From Armatimonadota bacterium (lineage in GTDB: Bacteria > Armatimonadota > Zipacnadia > Zipacnadales > UBA11051), in the NCBI GenBank assembly GCA_003542955.1, contig DPJP01000139.1, positions 4,913 through 16,296 on the forward strand: 11,384 bases of DNA, given 5' to 3'. Below, in pieces: positions 8,252 to 11,384 of this stretch. The notes beneath the pieces are model-generated. The model was not told the origin of the DNA. It ran no database searches and was given only the letters and a program-made list of their open reading frames with translations. The stretch's first letter is position 1. Every line of letters starts with the position of its first letter. A program made the translations under genes and the position numbers.

Positions 8252-8265
8252 GCCGGAGGACCGGC
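8252..8265 (+). other. Inverted repeat before the RBS, GCCGG-N4-CCGGC
   Basis: A perfect 5-bp inverted repeat with AGGA in the loop sits in the 30-bp gap between two genes. It abuts the AAGGAG ribosome site (8266-8271). If it folds in the mRNA, the hairpin displays a second Shine-Dalgarno-like AGGA in its loop and could tune initiation of the downstream gene. Its arms match those at 6170-6183. Confidence 0.35.
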
Positions 8266-8278
8266 AAGGAGCGCCAGT

Positions 8279-9514
8279 ATGAGGCATCCATCTCTCGGCA
8301 TGATTGCTTTGGTCATCATCGGCACGGTGGTTTTGGCTGCTGCTGTTACGGCGCAGACGCCTGCCGGCCTCTGGGGATCGTCACTCTATCGCGTGGAGCT
8401 ACAGGTGAGCGGCGGGACCGTCTCAGGGACGTTCACATCCCTCGTCGCCCCGCAAGCGCCTCCGGGACGCATAGCGGGCCGCATGGAGGCCGACGGCCGC
8501 GCGTTCACCGCCGACTGGACCTTCACCGCGGGCGAAGAAACCGGGACCTTCAAGACATGGCTGAACTTCGCCGACCGAGACGGGCTCCTCACCGGCTACC
8601 GATGGACCGAGGAGGCATTGCCGACCGCCTTCTCGCTGCACAGGGCCGTTGACGGCCAACTCGTAGAGGTCTTCGGCGAGGAGCAAGTCGATGATGGCAC
8701 GGCGATCGGCGCCCCGACGCCGCCGGGAGGGACGCCACCGGGAGGTGGTACGCAGGGCCAGGCGCCGAGCGGGACTCCTGTCGGGCCGTCCGGCAGCTAC
8801 CCGGGCGTTTCACATGGCGATGCAGGGATACCCGGCGTCAAGGTTGATGTCATCACGTGTGAGAGTGTCGTCGATGGCGAGCCGATCAACATCGGTGAGC
8901 AGTTCACTGCCCCCAAGTCGATTACCGCGCTGGTGCGGTACTGGAACTTGCCGGAGAACTCGACGGTGGACTGGCTCTGGTCAATGGATGGGCGCACTGA
9001 GGCCAAGCTGAACAAGACCCTCGGCGGAAACGGATGGTATATGCACGGCCTGCGCTCGGAGACGGCCATCATCCCCGGCGCCTACGAGCTTGTTGTGGCG
9101 GTGAATGGGCGGCTGGTTACGCAGCGCACGATTACCGTGCGCGCGGCAGGCACGACTCCCGGCACCGTCAAGCCACCAACCAGCGGCGGCACGACGAGCA
9201 GCAATCCCAACATCGACGTCATCGTCTGCCAGAGCGCAGCCGATGGCGAGCCGGTGAATCCCGGGACCCAGTTCGCCAACACCAAGTCGCTGGCGTGTCT
9301 GGTCAAGTACCGCAGCCTGCCGGAGAACTCAGAACTCAAGTGGGTCTGGCAACTCCCGAGCGGCCAGACGAAGGAGAGCGTCAGGGCCGTCAAGGGGACG
9401 GGCTGGGCCTGGCACGGGCTCAATGCCGAGCCGGCCATGTCGCCGGGCACGTACAAGGTGACGGTCTTCGCGCTTGGGAAACCCGTGAGCACGGTTACGG
9501 TGACTGTGCGGTAG
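8279..9514 (+). CDS. Exported tandem Ig-like domain protein with N-terminal small beta domain
   Basis: Function unknown; likely a periplasmic or surface binding or structural protein. The start is supported by AAGGAG at 8266-8271, 7 nt upstream. Residues 1-26 are a Sec signal (hydrophobic 8-22, cleavage near VTAQ). Residues ~27-125 are a compact all-beta domain with lipocalin/avidin-like spacing (GLWG, then GGTVSGTF and GEETGTFKTW), a resemblance only. Residues ~140-185 are a Gly/Pro/Thr linker. Two homologous domains of about 102 residues follow at 187-288 and 310-411. They share [IV]xC[EQ]S, DGEP[IV]N, GxQF, LPENS, W-[LV]-W, GxGW, HGL and the closing strand TVR. Copy 2 has an extra Cys340 where copy 1 has Ala217, so a disulphide with Cys317 is possible only in copy 2. 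A short Thr/Gly/Ser-rich linker joins the copies. It follows the 669-aa exported protein by 30 bp, suggesting a shared transcript and a related job. No catalytic motif is visible. Confidence 0.85.
   Translation: MRHPSLGMIALVIIGTVVLAAAVTAQTPAGLWGSSLYRVELQVSGGTVSGTFTSLVAPQAPPGRIAGRMEADGRAFTADWTFTAGEETGTFKTWLNFADRDGLLTGYRWTEEALPTAFSLHRAVDGQLVEVFGEEQVDDGTAIGAPTPPGGTPPGGGTQGQAPSGTPVGPSGSYPGVSHGDAGIPGVKVDVITCESVVDGEPINIGEQFTAPKSITALVRYWNLPENSTVDWLWSMDGRTEAKLNKTLGGNGWYMHGLRSETAIIPGAYELVVAVNGRLVTQRTITVRAAGTTPGTVKPPTSGGTTSSNPNIDVIVCQSAADGEPVNPGTQFANTKSLACLVKYRSLPENSELKWVWQLPSGQTKESVRAVKGTGWAWHGLNAEPAMSPGTYKVTVFALGKPVSTVTVTVR
8837..9142 (+). repeat. Ig-like domain repeat, copy 1
   Basis: Codes for residues 187-288 of the tandem Ig-like protein. 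It pairs with copy 2 at an offset of exactly 369 bp. Short DNA identities survive, for example GATGGCGAGCCG at 8873 and 9242, and TGCCGGAGAACTC at 8949 and 9318. This points to an intragenic duplication followed by divergence. Confidence 0.8.
9206..9511 (+). repeat. Ig-like domain repeat, copy 2
   Basis: Codes for residues 310-411, up to the last sense codon. It keeps the core Trp, Gly and closing-strand positions of copy 1, and adds a cysteine in the third predicted strand (Cys340). Confidence 0.8.
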
Positions 9515-9572
9515 TGCGCCATGCTGGTCGGCACTGAGCGTGGCTTGACGCGCATACGTTTGGGATTCCTGC

Positions 9573-9592
9573 CATCGCTCGCGAGAGCGATG
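9573..9592 (+). other. Hairpin: 8-bp stem with GCGA tetraloop
   Basis: CATCGCTC and GAGCGATG are perfect complements flanking GCGA, a GNRA-type tetraloop that is especially stable in RNA. It lies 58 nt after the Ig-like gene stop. No U-tract follows, so it is not a canonical intrinsic terminator. It could still act as a 3'-end stabiliser or as part of a leader RNA. Confidence 0.5.
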
Positions 9593-9661
9593 TGCGAGCG
9601 TTCCACTCCGCGTTACCGCCGCCGGCCTCAGCGAGCATTGCCGCCCCAGGAGCTCAGCGCC

Positions 9662-9681
9662 CGGCCCATCGCCGTGGGCCG
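9662..9681 (+). other. Hairpin: 7-bp GC-rich stem
   Basis: CGGCCCA and TGGGCCG are perfect complements around a six-base loop (TCGCCG). It is the middle of three stems in this intergenic region. No T-tract follows. Confidence 0.4.
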
Positions 9682-9714
9682 CCGCAGTTGAGAGTCTGTC
9701 CCCCGTTCCCCGCG

Positions 9715-9749
9715 CCTGCCTGCGATCGACAACATGGCTGCCAGGCAGG
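9715..9749 (+). other. Hairpin: 8-bp stem with 19-nt loop
   Basis: CCTGCCTG and CAGGCAGG are perfect inverted repeats separated by 19 nt. The structure ends 90 nt before the ATG of the dockerin lipoprotein gene, so it may lie in its leader or act as a binding palindrome for a regulator. Confidence 0.4.
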
Positions 9750-9828
9750 TGACGACTTTCCCGGCGGCCAATAAGTCCGGTGGAATCGTGGCATTTGTGG
9801 TGCACCTCGCATCGAATCCACTCTCGCA

Positions 9829-9832
9829 GAGG
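9829..9832 (+). promoter_or_regulatory. Ribosome binding site for the dockerin lipoprotein gene
   Basis: GAGG lies 7 nt before the ATG at 9840, the start that yields a complete lipoprotein signal sequence. This fixes the start of a gene that has no stop codon in the window. Confidence 0.65.
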
Positions 9833-9839
9833 CAGAACA

Positions 9840-11384
9840 ATGAGATACGAGCGTGTTCTGGTGGCGTGGCTGTGTGCGGTGACGGTGACGTATCTGGTGC
9901 TCCTGGCCTCTTGTCATGGCGGCAGCAATGAAACCGACGTGCTGCCCGCCCGAGCCTACCTGCGGGGCGACCTCGATCGCGACGGCAATCCCTCAGTCAG
10001 CGACGCGATCGGCATTCTCAGGATCATCGTCGGCCTGGACCCCGCTGACGATGCGGCTGATGCCAATGGCGATGGCGGCACGGCCGTCGACGACGCGATA
10101 GCCGTGCTCCGCTGCATCGTCGGCCTGGATGCCTGGCCAATCGGCGAGTTCGACCTGCCCGCCACGCGGACCATCGGTCCCGGTATCGTCGCGGAGGTCA
10201 GCTTCGTTGTTGGCGCTGACGAGCGTGTCGAGTGCCTCGGCGACACGACGATCGAGTGCGACACTGCGACGATTGCGGGGGATCTATACGCTGAGACCCC
10301 CGGCATGGCGGGCTCTGATGGCGCGAGCATCACGATTGACGCAGACGGCGACGTCGTCGTGACGGGGGATGTATCCGCCGGGAGTGGGAGCGAGGGCGAT
10401 CCGACAGGCAACGATGGGATGGGCCGAAGTGGCGGCGATGGCGGCACGGTAACGATCAACTCGCGCAGCGGGAATGTCACGATCGGCGCCGGCGTCGCGT
10501 CCTCGGCGGCATCGCCCAGGCCCCATCTCGGGGGCGGCGACGGTGGCGATGGCGCCGACGGGATGCTTGGTGGCAGCGGTGGCGCCGGGGGCTCGGTGCT
10601 CATCAGCTGCCCGGAGGGCGTACTGACAATCAACCAGAGCCAGCGTCTGATCCACATGGGCAATGGCGGCGACGGCGGTTTCGGCAGCGTCGTGGGGAAT
10701 GACCGGACGGGATTCGAACTGCCTGAAGCACTCATCAACGCCGGAGGCAACTCCGGACGATTCGTCTTCACCGCGCGCGAACTGGATGGCGTCGAGCAGA
10801 TCGAGACAGGCGTGGTCGAGCAGGAGAAGCCTGTAGTCGCTGCCCTCTACCAGGACGGCGTGTTCACCGGCGGGGTTGGCGGAGACGCCGGCGACTACGA
10901 ATACGGGCCCGAGCCTGTCGAGGAGGCATCGGCGGCAGCGGAGAACAGAGCCCGCCCCGCCCAGGACTATGTGCGTGTCTATGTTGCCGGGTGCAAGGGC
11001 GGCGAGGGGACGACTAAGGGTGGTGACGGCGGCAGCGTGGCGGTTGACACCCGCGACTTCGGCTTCCTGGGCGGCCAGGAACTCCCCGTCTCCCAGGCAA
11101 ACGGCGGTGACGGCGGTGCTGCCCGCTACGAATTCAGCACCATGGAATCGCTGTTCACCTGGAACGTCACCCACACCGCCGTCCGTGGCGGGGATGGTGG
11201 CAACGGGCGTGCCGTAGGCGCTCACGGTGTCAATGGTGGGCCGGGGCAGCCCGGCCAGAACGGCGCGAAAGCACACGGTTCGGGCGGACAGGGCGGATGG
11301 GTTCACGTCCCCAGAGACTACGACTGGATGCAGGCTGAGGCCGGAGCCGGCGGCGAAGGCAGGGCCACCGGCGGCAACGGCGGC
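9840..11384 (+). CDS. Lipoprotein with N-terminal dockerin-like module and Gly-rich repeats, 3'-truncated
   Basis: Open from ATG 9840 to the window end (515 codons, no stop), so the protein is larger than seen. Residues 1-25 are a lipoprotein signal with lipobox LASC (lipidated Cys25); His at +2 rather than Asp suggests the outer membrane. Residues 43-98 form a dockerin type I-like module: two 12-residue calcium loops with Asp44/46/48/55 and Asp74/Asn76/Asp78/Asp85. Each is followed by a near-identical helix (AIGILRIIVGLD, AIAVLRCIVGLD), 30 residues apart. From ~115 onward, short alternating hydrophobic strands (ASITIDADGDVVVTG, GGTVTINSRSGNVTIG) are broken by Gly-rich loops, mainly GGDGG. 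This suggests a beta-helix or beta-solenoid with glycine turns, like surface adhesins. Dockerins bind cohesins, so this may be anchored to a partner or carry cargo at the surface; no cohesin gene is visible here. The lipobox and dockerin are seen directly; the role is inferred. Confidence 0.85.
   Translation, partial: MRYERVLVAWLCAVTVTYLVLLASCHGGSNETDVLPARAYLRGDLDRDGNPSVSDAIGILRIIVGLDPADDAADANGDGGTAVDDAIAVLRCIVGLDAWPIGEFDLPATRTIGPGIVAEVSFVVGADERVECLGDTTIECDTATIAGDLYAETPGMAGSDGASITIDADGDVVVTGDVSAGSGSEGDPTGNDGMGRSGGDGGTVTINSRSGNVTIGAGVASSAASPRPHLGGGDGGDGADGMLGGSGGAGGSVLISCPEGVLTINQSQRLIHMGNGGDGGFGSVVGNDRTGFELPEALINAGGNSGRFVFTARELDGVEQIETGVVEQEKPVVAALYQDGVFTGGVGGDAGDYEYGPEPVEEASAAAENRARPAQDYVRVYVAGCKGGEGTTKGGDGGSVAVDTRDFGFLGGQELPVSQANGGDGGAARYEFSTMESLFTWNVTHTAVRGGDGGNGRAVGAHGVNGGPGQPGQNGAKAHGSGGQGGWVHVPRDYDWMQAEAGAGGEGRATGGNGG
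10422..11384 (+). repeat. Degenerate GGxGG-coding repeats in the dockerin lipoprotein
   Basis: GGDGG occurs at residues 198-202, 233-237 (overlapping another Gly run), 276-280, 394-398, 422-426 and 450-454. Related GGSGG, GGQGG and GGNGG blocks run up to the window edge. The spacing is irregular and the DNA copies are diverged, so this is a protein-level repeat rather than a recent tandem DNA array. Composition resembles PGRS-like or glycine-loop solenoid proteins, with no implied relationship. Confidence 0.7.

Larger units (their letters stand above)
9515..9839 (+). other. Intergenic region with three hairpins, no gene seen
   Basis: These 325 bp separate the Ig-like gene from the dockerin lipoprotein gene. 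Short open frames here lack a convincing ribosome site or a sensible protein. Three perfect inverted repeats are present (listed separately), none followed by a T-tract. TTGACG at 9545-9550 could be a -35 element, but no good -10 lies 16-18 bp beyond it. The region probably holds the end of one transcript and the promoter and leader of the next. Confidence 0.6.

Noticed and set aside
9545..9573. TTGACG as a -35 promoter element
   Set aside because: No acceptable -10 hexamer is found 16-18 bp downstream (CCTGCC region), so a promoter call is not supported.
9573..9592. Intrinsic terminator after the Ig-like gene
   Set aside because: The stem and tetraloop are good, but the following bases (TGCGAGCG) contain no T-tract, so it does not meet the criteria for a Rho-independent terminator.
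10284..11306. 340-codon minus-strand frame at the right end
   Set aside because: It lies opposite the lipoprotein gene, which has a lipobox, a dockerin module and a ribosome site. The antisense translation of Gly/Asp repeats gives Ala/Val/Thr-rich sequence without meaning.
10422..11384. CRISPR array or DNA tandem repeat in the GGC-rich region
   Set aside because: The repetition is at the protein level (GGxGG), is irregular in spacing and has no uniform repeat-spacer structure.

Overview
This is a high-GC (roughly two-thirds G+C) bacterial window with five genes, all on the + strand. Every gene whose 5' end is visible begins with an export signal. The gene content is a secreted carbohydrate-active pair (a DUF6259-like TIM-barrel protein and a PL26/YetA-like lyase-fold protein), then a secreted protein of unknown function and a secreted tandem Ig-like protein, and finally a lipoprotein with a dockerin-like module and Gly-Gly-Asp-Gly-Gly repeats. 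Such a mixture is typical of polysaccharide-degrading didermic phyla such as Armatimonadota or the Planctomycetota/Lentisphaerota-type lineages. I favour Armatimonadota weakly; there is no rRNA or marker gene here to settle it.

Layout. 1-2120: 3' part of a gene for a glycoside-hydrolase-like protein, whose beginning is probably outside the window. 2182-6069: large exported PL26-like protein with a calcium-loop motif directly after the signal peptide and an EF-hand-like loop inside its beta domain. 6070-6238: intergenic region with a good extended -10 promoter (TGCTACAAT). 6239-8248: exported protein of 669 aa with no recognised family. Near its N-terminus it has a GS...SDFD motif resembling the nucleotidyltransferase-fold signature, then a helical middle, a PKD/Ig-like domain and a C-terminal four-cysteine knuckle. 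8279-9514: exported protein with a small beta domain, a Gly/Pro linker and two clearly duplicated Ig-like domains. 9515-9839: non-coding stretch with three perfect hairpins. 9840 to the end: lipoprotein gene with a textbook two-loop dockerin-like module followed by Gly-rich, beta-strand-alternating sequence, running off the window.

How they fit together. The first two genes are 61 bp apart and plausibly form one transcription unit for degrading a pectin- or rhamnogalacturonan-like or other complex glycan outside the cytoplasm. Genes 3 and 4 (30 bp apart, one promoter upstream) look like a second unit of unknown function, perhaps surface or periplasmic. Gene 5 appears to have its own long leader region. 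The least explained parts are the exported NTase-motif/zinc-knuckle protein with its Ig-like partner, and the dockerin-bearing Gly-rich lipoprotein. No RNA gene, CRISPR array, IS element or phage gene was seen.
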